Assembly: GCA_033557685.1 (NCBI GenBank)
Contig: JAWQRN010000422.1
Coordinates: 1 to 29,905 of the forward strand
Direction: 5' to 3'
Length of the DNA stretch: 29,905 bases
Source: Sperchopsis tessellata
Taxonomy: Eukaryota > Arthropoda > Insecta > Coleoptera > Hydrophilidae
The translations under genes and the position numbers were made by a program. Under the pieces are notes generated by a model. The model was given only the letters and a program-made list of their open reading frames with translations, was not told where the DNA came from and ran no database searches. Shown piece by piece: positions 19,040 through 29,905 of the stretch. Position 1 is the first letter of the stretch. Every line of letters starts with the position of its first letter.

Positions 19040-19680
19040 TAGTGGTTGCAACCGAGTTTGAACTATTTTTGGCTAGAGCCTTTAGTTCAATACCTATTAA
19101 GAAATGTCAAGTTTAATGATTCGAGATTTAGGCTCAGCCTTTCATCTTGAGTCGAAAAGCTAGGCTTGAACTTAAATGTTTACACTTAGAACTAGCCTGA
19201 GTCATTGAAAAGATGAAATGACTCAATCATATCAAATATGAATTTTAGTGGACATTCCTGTTCCAATGGCGATCCGTGATTGACATGTTCAAGGCAAAGC
19301 ATGCTTACAGCAATACACGCCATAATCCAAAAACTATATTTAGAAATGCAAAAATAGTTTGTGTGAGTTTCTGCAACAGTACTTTTAAAAATCCATTTAA
19401 AAAAAATAAAATAAATTATTGATTAAAAGTTATAATAATAATGGCAGAGCTCTATGCTATATTTCAAGCAGTGAATAAATTATTAGGCTAGGAGCTGAAA
19501 GACTAATTTTAGGCTTGTAATTTAAAAACTTGAACCTGAAAAGTTCAATCTTACACTCGAACTTAGGTTTGTTCTTAGATCTCGTGAACCTCAAAAATGG
19601 TATCATTTGAACTGTATATGAGCGTTTGAGTTTTTCATGTAAGCAGCATGAGCTCTTGTTTTTCACAGGGCTTGTCACTA
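19040..19680. repeat. Degenerate repeats of GGCTTGAACTTA-like words
   Basis: Words such as AGGCTTGAACTTA, TAGGCTTGTAA, CTCGAACTTAGGTTT and their complements recur in both orientations across the stretch, clustered at 19050-19210 and 19480-19640. It looks like an old non-autonomous repeat with subterminal motifs. No ends or target duplications could be fixed. Confidence 0.35.
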
Positions 19681-20968
19681 GTATATATACAAATAATTTT
19701 CAGTGTGTGGGCAAGTCAATAGAACTCTTTCCGCTTATAAGTTATGTCCTGTATATCTGAAAACGTCTCTCGGATAGAGTATCTTGCAACAGAGGATTAA
19801 ATAATTAAGACATACCTGGAAAATCTAAAATTTTGATTGTTCTACAGCTATACTATTAACATCTTATTCTTCAATTTGTCAATGATTTATAACCTTTTTA
19901 GGTGTGAATAGTATGTTATGATGCATTTAACAGTGAGATTAATCTTATTTAAGCATGATCTGGTGAGATAACTTGGGACTCTGACCACTACTCAATGACG
20001 ATGTGGTGGAGGTTATGATGGGATAATAATATTTAAGCAAAACCTTTGCAGTGTCATATAAACATTTGTATTTTTACTACATTGTTTTTACTTCAGCATG
20101 TTGAAACATCTTGGAGTTTTTCAATAAATTGAAGGATATTTTAAGTTTAATTATCTTATTTTGAAATAAATAAAATAACAAAAAAAATTTATTTCCAAAT
20201 TTAAAAAATTAATGGCAAGTCAAGACTCAGCTGCAAAAGTCATTACTACTCTAATATATTTTGAATAGTAGAAGTTGCGATCTAAAAACTGTGGAAACAC
20301 TTTCAAGTAAGGAGGAATATGAAATAGAAGGCAGTGTTGCCAATAAACAGATTAAAGTGACATAAGACCTAATTCTGTTTACAACTACCCATCGCATATT
20401 TTTGAAATTAACATTATATTAATTATTGTAAATTCGGCAGCTTTTAAACATATTAAGTCGAAAAAACCTAGGATGGCTCATTTCTGTAATATTTATTAAA
20501 TACAAGGTGCATGTGAATTCTGTGGAGTTGTACATAATTTATATTAATACATTACTATTCTTCTTTGCTTATTCATACTTATGCATAAATTTTCGTGGAA
20601 AAGACAATTAATAAGAACTTGTATTTTAGCACCGTTTTGCAATGCCTATGGTAGCTGACATATTGAAATATCTTTTTTTGGAAAAATTAAGCTACAATTC
20701 ACGAGCCTATTTAATGTTTGGTTATCTTATGTTCATGCTGAAGTAGTTGTTTTAAAGGTATTGAACAATTTAAAAGAATGGATCAATTGTCTATGTGTAA
20801 AAGGGTTAAAAATAAAGCAGAGGAACATTTTATTTTCTGTGATTTCCTGTGTTGAGAAAATGGAAGTGAAGAAAGGTATCAAATAAAAATTGATATTAAA
20901 AAAATAGTAAAGATAACTGAACAAATTTTAGCCAATAATAAGAGAGAAACTATATTGTCTGTGTGAGT
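19681..20968. other. AT-rich stretch, nothing recognised
   Basis: No coding, RNA or repeat feature seen. The 63-codon minus-strand frame at 20733-20924 looks like chance. Confidence 0.6.
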
Positions 20969-21212
20969 GATTAGATTATGACCGGCTAAAACATTTTGGT
21001 TCAACTTACAATCATAGAGGAAATACAGAAAAACTTGAGAAAAGAAAATTAAGTAAGTTACCTGAAAGAAATTTTATCACTATCGTATGGTATATAGTTG
21101 GAATAGGTTAAGTGAAGAAACTGTTAGTGTAAGTAGTGTGAATACTTTTAAAAACAGACTAGATGATCAAATGCTAGGATTGCCTGAAATTTGCTTGCAC
21201 TACCTTTCGTAA
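20969..21212 (+). pseudogene. LINE reverse transcriptase C-terminus
   Basis: The plus strand reads LDYDRLKHFGSTYNHRGN, KLEKRKLSKLPERNF, then after one frameshift FYHYRMVYSWNRLSEETVSV and SSVNTFKNRLDDQMLG, and ends at TAA 21210-21212. This is the signature C-terminus of CR1/Jockey-type LINE RTs (R-V-V-N-x-W-N-x-L-P and S-V-N-x-F-K-x-R-L-D). It is the 3' end of a 5'-truncated copy. Confidence 0.85.
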
Positions 21213-21288
21213 AGACCTTTAAATGATCATGTTTTTTAATAACTTTAAATTTGAACAAAAAAAATAGTTTACTTTGATTTGCCCCTAA

Positions 21289-21360
21289 CCCTGGGAATAA
21301 TTTTTGATTAATTGATAAAATTATAGATGTTTGGTTACATAAAACAAAGTAACCAATTAT
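21289..21360 (+). repeat. Copy of a dispersed repeat head (CCCTGGGAAT family)
   Basis: CCCTGGGAATAATTT is followed 25 bp later by TGTTTGGTTACATA, the same two blocks in the same order as at 28735-28800. Here no ATTAATCGAT array follows; instead a short hairpin GGTTAC...GTAACC occurs at 21333-21354. Confidence 0.5.
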
Positions 21361-22341
21361 TGATTACCGTAGGACTAACTCAGATTAGCCAGAATCCTTT
21401 GTATATAGCTGTATGTCCATTATATAAAAAATGGGTATACGAACACATATATTAAAAAAAATGATAAATTAATTAGTTTACTTATTTGTATTTAACTAGT
21501 TATATTTTTGTTATTTAAATTATGCCTGAAATGTTTACTTTAACAGAACTCTTTTCATTTGAACAACGCATAGTCAAAAATTTTTGTTTATGTTAAAATA
21601 AGAAAAACACGAAACAGGTATATATTCTTAAATATGAATGCTTATGTACTCATCATAAATCAGAATTAATAAAAAAAAATTCAGAAAACAATGTAATTTA
21701 ATTGACTAAACAGATTACGATTACAACATTGTGTTTTACATGAATTTTTAATTTATACTGAATATATGTACTGAAGATAAAATTTAATACCTCGTGCATT
21801 ATTATTCTAGTTCTAGACACGACATCATAACTGTCATTCATAATGTATACATACATATATTTATAAGTCTGTTATGTCGCAAAAATCAAACTGATCCTCT
21901 ATGTCGTAAAAATCTGAAGTGGTACTATCATATATTGACTAGTATTATATCTTGTGCACAGTACATTTATAATACTTTTACATTTAAACTGTATAAACAG
22001 GTTAAGTTAAACATTAACGATCAGCTTTAAACTTCTAAACAAGTCTTATTCGAAGTTCAAATATTAATATAAATTACATTACAGTACCTACTAATAGAAA
22101 TAATAAAAACAATAGTTTTCACTAAATGAAAATTATTTACTTAAAAATTGCAGTACATTCTAGTTTTGTTTATTAATAATGGCCAATTAATTATGGAATA
22201 AAACCATAATGGAATTTTTTGTGCATTAAAAAAATACAGATATCTAAAGTAATTCAAATTTGGGTATATACAACTTGCATACATGATGGGTCTAGTGTAA
22301 TATTATTACTGCAGATGCGAAACGTAAAATACACAGAAAAA
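21361..22341. other. AT-rich stretch, nothing recognised
   Basis: No gene, RNA or repeat recognised. The 78-codon plus-strand frame at 21794-22030 has no family match that I know. Confidence 0.6.
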
Positions 22342-22480
22342 AACACTGATTAGATGTCTCTTGTAACAGAGAACGAAACTTCGGCACTTAACAGAGCCTC
22401 TGCTCGGTTTTCCATCCGGAAACAACTCTCATATAGATAATAACCGTGGAAGTTATATTTAATACTGATTAGATTCCCTT
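22342..22480 (-). repeat. Hairpin-family repeat, copy 2, between direct repeats
   Basis: AACACTGATTAGAT at 22342-22355 and AATACTGATTAGAT at 22461-22474 flank about 105 bp. On the minus strand the insert reads ACTTCCACGGTTATTATCTA, GTTGTTTCCGG and GCAGAGGCTCTGTTAAGTGC, matching the left half of the insertion at 13.4 kb at most positions. It lacks the large palindrome; instead it continues into CGAAGTTTCGTTCTCTG with a small TCTCT...AGAGA hairpin. Confidence 0.75.
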
Positions 22481-22619
22481 ACTTTAAAAATTTACTTTGA
22501 AATGTACAGTTAAGACAGTTAAATAATGCAAAATATAGTATAATTTTTATAAAGAAGGACTTTTTGTTTTAAAAAGAACAAAACTATCTACATGTAAATA
22601 ATAAAACAAATCAATTTAA

Positions 22620-22805
22620 AATTTTCATATTGTAAAATAATCAATTAGTCTGTGTTTGATTACATAGAAGAAAAAAATCAATGATCGATTTGATGATTAA
22701 TCAATGATCGATTAGTTGATTAACCAATGATTGATTTTTACGATTAATCAATGTAATTGATTTTTTCGATTAATCAATGTAATTGATTAGTTTACAATAA
22801 TCGAT
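22620..22805 (+). repeat. Dispersed repeat head plus ATTAATCAATG array
   Basis: TGTTTGATTACATAGAAGAA at 22653-22672 is identical to 28781-28800. It leads into about 130 bp of degenerate tandem repeats with a unit of roughly 25 bp (GATTAATCAATGTAATTGAT and variants). Confidence 0.75.
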
Positions 22806-24517
22806 ACACGAATATGAAATTTCGTAATCACCCAGAGCTACTTTGTTAATAATAATAAAAATATTTTGATTATAGAGATGCGTATAATACATTTCTACAA
22901 GTATGAATTACTATTAAAACAGAAAATAATTAGAAGAATATTATAAACCTGCAATTCTTTTGTTAACATTGTAACTGCATTACGACACCTAATACTTAGG
23001 CGATCCCTGCAACAAAGTTTATTCTTATGTTGATTGACATTGAGTTGGCTAGAGATCCAATGATTTACGAGAGAATATGCAATGGGCCCATAAAAAAGTT
23101 AATTTGTGATTTTACTTCTAATAAGCCTTTACTGATGTTGTGCATGGTGTTGTAAGTGAAGTAAATAATTGTGATCTCACATTCACTAATAGGGTTGTAG
23201 TTCTGACGGAAAGCCTTTATTGCTGTATACTAATTTAAATTATGAAGATGATTTTTTATCATATTTTTTTCAAGTGCTATGCGGTAGCATAAAATGTTGA
23301 TAGCTGATTCTTTTTCCATTTCACATTTTCTACTCGCTGTGCTATCTGCACACGTCATGATACTAGCAAAGAATGAAATGCTAATTGCATGTCACCAAGT
23401 TTTCAGATCTTAATTTTATTGGTCCGTCAAGTAGTAGTTAAGATTATCTCATAAGTAACTACTTACCGGCAAAAATACATACTGCGTTTGGGGAATACCT
23501 TTGGCAGGTTCCAGTCCAATGTAATGCTGATGTAACAATTGACAGACAAAATATATGACGGTTCAGACGGTTTGTTAGAAATGTTTTTATTAGATGTAAG
23601 ATTCACAAGAGAAGGAATTGGTAGCTAAAGAGTTGAGTAGGGTTGAAATTGTATTTTTATAATAACGTTGGTGAGCTAAGAAAGTGAAATAAATGTTGTG
23701 GAAATGGATAATTTACTTGTAGTATGTGGTCGTACAAGAATTTGTATGAATCATTGTGGAGTAAAAGGAAAAATTATTAGCAGTCAATAAAAGCATGCTG
23801 CATTGGCTTGGTCATGCTTCAGTACATGTGAAGAATGTCATATATGGGGAAAAATAGAAGAAGGCAGAGCACCTGACAGGCGATGAAATTTGTAAAATGA
23901 GTATTATATGGTACGCTCATAACTCGAAACAGTTATCGTGACCATTTGAGGAGGGGCCTTGATAAATGAATAACAAATTATTTGTAATTTGCGACTATAG
24001 TTAAAAGTTCGTGGCAAAATCCGTATTCACTAGAATCACCAATAACCAGAAATGCATGACCTTTTTTTTTAAAATGCATCGCCTCAATATCGTGTTTGTA
24101 CCCCTAGTCAAATAAGTGAATTACACAATATTTTTCGTAACTATGTCTTGGAAAACTGAAAAAAAATTAATAACAAAACACAAAAATAGATCATATGACA
24201 AGATTATTATGAATGTTATGCATGACCAAAAGTTGTAAGAAAAAGAGATGCACGAAGGTAATTATTATGCAAATATTTATCAATACCATGGCCTTCTTAT
24301 GGTATAGGACTTAATAGTTTTCATGTTGTATTGTCTTAGGATTAATAGAAAGTTTGGCATGAATTGATTCGCTGAATATGTCAACTATAACGACAGAAAC
24401 AAAATACCTGTACAGCAATAAAGTAAGTTAGAAAGTGTGAGAGACCTACCGAAGATGTCAGCTCGATGACGTTAGCCATTTTGGTAATTTCCCTTACTTT
24501 CTATTTACACTTAATAT
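22806..24517. other. Mostly unrecognised; weak LINE-like piece near 23760-23890
   Basis: At about 23760-23890 the plus strand reads MLHWLGHASVHVKNVIYGEK, reminiscent of the R-R-L-x-W-x-G-H-V end of RTE-type LINEs, but too short and broken to be sure. Nothing else is recognised. Confidence 0.35.
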
Positions 24518-24840
24518 ACCTTTCATATCAGACGTCTCGTTAGCTCAGTGGCTAAGTACTGGGCTACTAAGCATAGGGACTCGAGTTCGAGACCTAGAAG
24601 CGGCCGGCTTTTTGTGATTAGGGAAAAGTCTTTGTGGTGCTCGTCTTCCGGGAGGCACATAAAACTGTAGGTCCTTTGCATTGTAGGTAAATGAAGACCA
24701 CATGAACGTAAAAGAACCCAATTTCAGGTGGAACATCAGATAGGGCAGGTGATGGAGCGTAATCCCTGGCGACGATAATAAGCTATAGCAGTGGAAATAG
24801 GCTGACGTTAAATAAAACAAATAAACAAACCTTTCGTACC
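24518..24840 (+). mobile_element. tRNA-derived SINE with target-site duplications
   Basis: A 299-bp insert (24530-24828) lies between ACCTTTCATATC (24518-24529) and ACCTTTCGTACC (24829-24840), two mismatches in 12. The head holds a perfect RNA polymerase III A box (TAGCTCAGTGG, 24541-24551) and a B box (GAGTTCGAGACC, 24583-24594) at tRNA-like spacing. The body contains CACATAAAACTGTAGGTCC, which resembles the central region of insect SINEs as I recall them. The tail is A-rich (AATAAAACAAATAAACAA). The T stem does not pair, so it is not a working tRNA. The 110-codon minus-strand frame over it is not a gene. Confidence 0.85.
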
Positions 24841-26787
24841 CATAACTTGTGAGACTGCTGGAAAGTCTGCTCTCCAAAAGATAAGATGAGGTACAGAAAA
24901 AGTACTGAATTGATTATAGGTCATCGAACTAGATCTCGCAAATCTTTATTAACTTATTGTTTAATGAACATATGCTTTAAGATGATCTTCAAATCTTCAT
25001 GTTTTGGAAGTCATTCCCAGACAAGTAGTTTTGAATACATATGGTTAAAAGTAGTATTTTACCCTTGGTAAAATGAAATAACTCCTTGTAAATTGTAAAA
25101 ACTTTACTTACAGTTTCGTTGTTTTAATGGAAAAATGAAAGATGTAAAAAAATTAATGCTGATAATATTTGCCTGCACATATTAGATTTAGTAGTAATAA
25201 TTAAATTAGTATTGTAATTTTTTAAATTTCCATTATTATAAGAGGAATGTTTCCCCACAATTTTTTTTTAAAAATTTTTAGGTAACTATAAATAGGAAGA
25301 AATATAATAAAGTTTGTTTAATTATAGTTTTTAGACTTAAAAAGCAAATTAAATAACTATTCACAAAGATATTAATATATCAAAGAATATTTTAAACTGA
25401 AAAATTATATATAATTTGGGAATAGAAGATTGTCCTCTGCGGGAAATTTGCTTAGATGGATCAATTCTTCCTTTCATATAATCCACTCATACATATGTTC
25501 ATCTCGTCTGTCACACCATTTTCAAGGTTTTAAGGATTTTGTCAGAGCTGATGTCCTTGTGACCACTTTTCCTAATACTAACAATTTTTAAGGAAATATT
25601 CTCTCACAGAAAAAATACAACGTATTCACTAACAGCCTTTACAATATAGAACAATTATTATAAACACCTGCTTTTATTTCATTATTAATTAACAAACATT
25701 AATTATTTTTCAACTTGAACCTGCTCCAGGTCTCCCTTAAACTCTTCGAAGTTTTCATTTGTGTAACATTTTATATTTCTTATTGCTTTGAAAACCTATT
25801 CTTTACATGGGTCTAAATACTAACTGAAATTGACCATAAGATATGTTGCAAGTAACAAAATATTTTCTGTTTTATGTTTTCTAATTTGCTTAAATTGATG
25901 TTCTTGTAATACTAGATGAAACTATACCACTTTGCAGTATCAGTAGGGCTTTAACACTTGTCTTGAAAGACAGGAACACATTTTTAACAATAATGTATGT
26001 TTGTTCCTAGTTTTGGTCTGTTCGGAATTTTTTTTATAAATCACAATTTCCGTTAAAATTGTTTGAGATTTTGGAAAGAGTAAAAACGCAATTCCCAAAT
26101 AAAGCTGAATTAACAACTAGGTGATATTTTTTACAGTTAATAAATTGTGAACACCAGCTAGAGATGAAAGTTTATGTAATTTATATTTCTCCAATTCATT
26201 TATTTTCTTTCCTAAGCAGTAAGCTTGAGCATTTAGTATCTGGATAGTAAAAATGCATAATCAGTAATTAACTGTCACTTATTGTCTTTAACTTTGAGCA
26301 AAAGTGTTATCCAAGGATCTAAACTTGGGTTGCCACATTAATATATCCACTTATTTTAATATATGAATGAACCTTTACTTGCGAACACTACAAGATATGA
26401 AACATTTATAATAAGGAGTGTTGTACATAGTAATTTTAAAAAATAAATTAAATTTCCATATTTAAATAATCTATAGCAGATAATGCTTAGGTTGGGGTTT
26501 GCCTGTACAGTAACTAGTCGAAGGCCACCAAAGAAGATATTATTTTGGAGTAGTTTTAGTATTGTTCAGGATAATGGAATATAATATTGGCTTCCAACTT
26601 TAAAATTAATAAGTGTACTCCAAGGCTCTACGTCTTGCCCATTGAGGTATCATATACCACTGAATTGGTATAATTTTTGCAAAAAAGTTAATATTAATTT
26701 ATTCATCAAACATGTAGATATTTACATTATAACATTAGGCTACAACTAATATTATTGTAATATATAATAAACATAAAAGATAAACAT
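24841..26787. other. AT-rich stretch, nothing recognised
   Basis: Long AT-rich stretch. Frames are short and without recognisable domains, and no repeat was identified by eye. Confidence 0.6.
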
Positions 26788-27555
26788 TCACAATATTTTA
26801 TCATAAACAATGAAAAAACTTTTTTTAAACACCAGTTGGCTCTTATTAAACACATCTAGCACATGATGAAACTCATAATTTTTACATAACCCAATCAGGG
26901 AAGAATTAGGAAAATAATTTGTTCGAGGTACATTGTACGGAAAACAGATATTCTATTGTTTACAAGTATCTGGCACTTTAATTTGTACACCACCCAAAAA
27001 TTCAGGGTCATTAATTTTATTATTAAGTAATTTATACAAATAAAAAATGTTATGATATTTTCTCCATTGTCCCAAAGTAAACATCCATATCTTTGAAGCA
27101 GATACTGGTATGATCCTCTTTCAGGAACATAACCTTCTTGTTGAAAAATAAACTTTAAAAATCATTGTTAAAGTGATTCAATTTGATCACTGTAAATATT
27201 ATAGCATGGGTTCCAAACAATACTGGCATATTCCAGTATACTACTAACAAAAGCATTAAAGCCTGATCTTAACATTGGAACTTTTAAAACCCTTAATATT
27301 ATGTTTTAGAAAACCTAATGTCCTACACGCTGCATCAATAGTAACATCAATGTTCATTAGAGGTCATACTATAATTTATAATTATTCCATTTATATTGTA
27401 TCTGAACAAAGAGGATTCTTTGAACGATAAAATAGTATCACCTAGCATTTGTTAATATCAAAACTCAGTATATTATCCACAGACCATTTACACATAGTGT
27501 AGCAAGAACTTGAATAGAAAATATTTTCTATTGCATTATTACAAATTGTCTATTG
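26788..27555 (-). pseudogene. LINE reverse transcriptase, C-terminal third
   Basis: Read right to left: CKWSVDNILSFDINKC, IDAACRTLGFLKHNIKGFKS, ILEYASIVWNPCYNIYSDQI, ENIITFFICINYLII and VPRTNYFPNSSLIGLCKNYE, ending FFIVYDKIL with a stop at 26790-26788. This is the thumb and C-terminal region of a CR1/I-type non-LTR RT, 5'-truncated just after the catalytic motif, with several stops and frameshifts. Confidence 0.85.
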
Positions 27556-28734
27556 CAAGTAGTTTTTAATAGTTACTTAAAATGTAATTTTAATATTTCT
27601 ATTTTTCTTGGAATGTAAAAATACGTAATGCATTAATCTTTAGTAAAAAAAATGTTGTGCTTTGTAGCACTCATGATAATAGTTTAAGGCTGTTTCCTTC
27701 TTTTAAGCGATAATGTTTAATGCATAATGTCACTGAAATACAGATGAATAAATATGCTAGTAAAGTTTTGAAAAGACCAAACTGTTATTACTAAACAGTG
27801 ATATTGGGTTAATAAGTAGTAGTTTAAAATTATAACTGCTGCTAGTTAAAAATTTAACAATGGCAGTCCAAAGCATGAATTCTGTAATTAAATTTAATTA
27901 ATTACAGGTTTTTAATAACTTCTATTTGTTTATTTTGTTTTATATGATAGGGATGCGATTATATTCTTATCGAATACAAAATTGATAAAAGACATCAACT
28001 AACTCTATTGGTTTATGTAATTGTAAGTAATCAAATAGGTCCAATATTATTTTGTTTTTTTTGTTTCGAATTTTTTTTGAGTAATTTTTAATTTTTTTAA
28101 ATGATATAAAAAAATTATACTAAGAGAGCAATAATAATTGAGTGTTCATATTATTTTCTACACATTTCTCAAATTACCACTACGCTAACTAGTGATACCA
28201 AAGTAAACATACAAAAGTAGTAAATTTTTAAGCGGATCGCAGTGACAGGCTTTGGAAAATGTTATGAGATCTGAAAGAAAACAAAATATTAGGTTGTTAG
28301 AATGTTAAGTGTCATGTGAATGAAAAACAATTGTCTCTTTTATTAGTATTTTGATATCGCGTTATAAATTTAAACATGTATGAAACATTCAATCATTGTC
28401 GTTTCCTCAGTATTCTAATATGTGATTGGTTGATCGTCATATTAAAATGTACCAATAATTCATTAAATTTTACTTATGTTATCAATACAATTTTAAAAGA
28501 TTATTAATTTATATAATAAAGATATTTCCATGATGTGATGTTATTATGTTTTTTTATATCAACTTGCAAAGTATACATGAAAAATGCGGTGTATCACCAC
28601 ACAATTTTGTTTTACGCAGTAAGAAAAAAATAATGTACAAACTTAGTATAATACAAAAGTGTATGTTGTATCCCTAAAGTTCTCTAATGTGATATTTATA
28701 CAATGATTTGAAAAATGTGTACAGTAGTTGGTGG
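27556..28734. other. AT-rich stretch, nothing recognised
   Basis: No feature recognised between the LINE fragment and the ATTAATCGAT array. Confidence 0.6.
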
Positions 28735-29005
28735 CCCTGGGAATTATTTCGTTTTATCTTTTAAATAATCGAGTAATCGATGTTTGATTACATAGAAGAA
28801 AATAATTGATTAATCGAGTATTTGATCTGTTGTATATATATGATTAATCGATTGTTTGATTAATCAATTATTAGATTAATCGAGTATTTGATCTGTCGTA
28901 TATATGGTTAATCGATTATTTGATTAATTGATTATTTGATTAATCAATTATTTGATTAATTGATTGTTTGATTAATCGATTATTTGATTAATCGATTTAT
29001 TTTGT
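28735..29005 (+). repeat. CCCTGGGAAT repeat head with 16-bp GATTAATCGATTATTT tandem array
   Basis: The head is CCCTGGGAATTATTT, then TGTTTGATTACATAGAAGAA at 28781-28800. It is followed by about 200 bp built of a 16-bp unit, GATTAATCGATTATTT, with variants. A longer unit of about 63 bp containing GAGTATTTGATCTGTYGTAT occurs twice (near 28810 and 28873), so the array has a higher-order pattern. Confidence 0.85.
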
Positions 29006-29284
29006 TATTGACTATATCATTTTTCTACAAAAACCTCTTTATACGGAATATGCGCATGTGAAATTTAGGTTCCAAGATTTATTTCATACCTGTTCTCGGA
29101 ACAATATTTTCAGAACCAGTATTTTAACTAAACATTTCTGTAGGTTTATACTATAAAAAACGTATGAAACAAATATCCTTATGTGAATATAAACAATAGT
29201 CTGCTATTACATTTCTAAACAGAACAAGTTTACAGAAAACCAAGAGGACATCTAGTGTCTAGTTTTTTTAATTTTTTTTTTCAG
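29006..29284. other. Spacer between array and LINE fragment
   Basis: No feature recognised in this AT-rich stretch. Confidence 0.55.
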
Positions 29285-29830
29285 CTATTGGAGATAGACC
29301 AATACTGTTGTGTCATTTGCTTCAGTACTACGTGTTCATCCACATTTGTTGGTAGGTTGTTATGAAATGACTGAATAAAATGGGTGATCCCTGAGGTAAT
29401 TCATAATCAACTGTCCTTGTTTCTGATTTATCCATCTGTGTTTGTACAAATTGCTTTCGTTCTGTTAAGTACTAAGATATCAGATCTAAAGTATATCTCT
29501 GATGTCATAGTGCTGAAGTTTGTCTATAAGGATCCTATACTGCATGCTATCAAAAGCCTTGCTTAGGTCACATAGTATGGCTCCACAGTGTCTTATAAAT
29601 AAAGTTGCTAAGTGAAAGTATAGCATCTGCTGTATTATTTTCCTCACGAAACCCAAACTGTTGAGGTAACAGATAGACACAGTGGTGTTTATTAAGAAAT
29701 TCTATCAGCCATGTGGAAATCGCTGCCTCGAATATTTTTGAACAGACCAGAAGTATTGTTATCTAATGGTAGTTATCTGGGTCTTGTGAAAATCAGTACA
29801 AATATTTCCTGCACAAATCAGCCATTTATA
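29285..29830 (-). pseudogene. LINE reverse transcriptase, central part
   Basis: Read right to left: DPDNYH, a stop, ITILLVCSKIFEAAISTWL, then LPQQFGFREENNTADAILSL, GAILCDLSKAFDSMQYRIL (motif A), YLTERKQFVQTQMDKSE and VDYELPQGSP. It ends near 29285 with EANDTTVLVYLQ, where active elements have A-D-D-T (motif C). This is a Jockey-type LINE. Frameshifts and the changed catalytic aspartate show it is dead. Everything after motif C is missing. Confidence 0.85.
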
Positions 29831-29888
29831 ATGTTCTCCAGTGGGTCTGTTATGTATTGTGCAAGTCTAACATTATGGTATTAATGTA

Positions 29889-29905
29889 ATATATATATAT
29901 ATATA
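29889..29905. repeat. (TA)n microsatellite at the window end
   Basis: An uninterrupted alternating TA run reaches the window edge, so its true length is unknown. Confidence 0.9.

Noticed and set aside
22676..22800. A CRISPR array
   Set aside because: The repeat units are degenerate and contiguous without unique spacers, and the sequence is eukaryotic.
24530..24602. A tRNA gene
   Set aside because: The A and B boxes are good, but the T stem and anticodon stem do not pair, and the segment continues into a SINE body with an A-rich tail and target duplications.

Overview
This is AT-rich nuclear DNA of an animal, almost certainly an insect. The evidence is short conserved exons with GT-AG introns, two housekeeping genes with insect-like protein sequences, and a dense load of decayed transposons of types common in arthropods: Penelope-like elements, non-LTR retrotransposons, mariner/IS630-type DNA elements and a tRNA-derived SINE. 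There are no operons, prokaryotic ribosome binding sites or CRISPR arrays. The species cannot be named from this sequence.

Left part (1344-11679, minus strand): a complete gene for the 65-kDa scaffold (A) subunit of protein phosphatase 2A (PP2A-A). It has five coding exons, and all junctions are resolvable and in phase. The predicted protein is 591 aa. Intron 4 holds two divergently oriented Penelope-like (PLE) tails. The 5.5-kb intron 1 holds an internally deleted mariner-like element with TIRs and TA target duplications, then a tandem pair of PLE remnants (a GIY-YIG tail followed by RT plus a GIY-YIG remnant). A second internally deleted mariner-like element lies just past the 3' end of the gene.

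Centre (11680-18238, plus strand): about 1 kb separates PP2A-A from a head-to-head gene for ZRANB2, an RNA-binding splicing factor with two RanBP2-type zinc fingers and an RS tail. Two coding exons were found, giving 225 aa. The gap contains a perfect match to the CTCF core consensus. The 4.9-kb ZRANB2 intron carries a hairpin insertion flanked by 13-bp direct repeats, a LINE fragment (endonuclease to RT start), a transposase fragment and a PLE RT fragment.

Right part (18239-29905): no host gene was recognised. It holds LINE pieces, a 299-bp tRNA-derived SINE with target duplications, a second copy of the hairpin family (also between direct repeats), and a three-copy family that in two places runs into arrays rich in ATTAATCGAT words.

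The two genes act in different pathways (phosphatase scaffolding and pre-mRNA splicing). Any link between them is the shared divergent promoter region. Everything else reads as transposon sediment. The most unusual item is the small palindromic repeat family at 13.4 and 22.4 kb.
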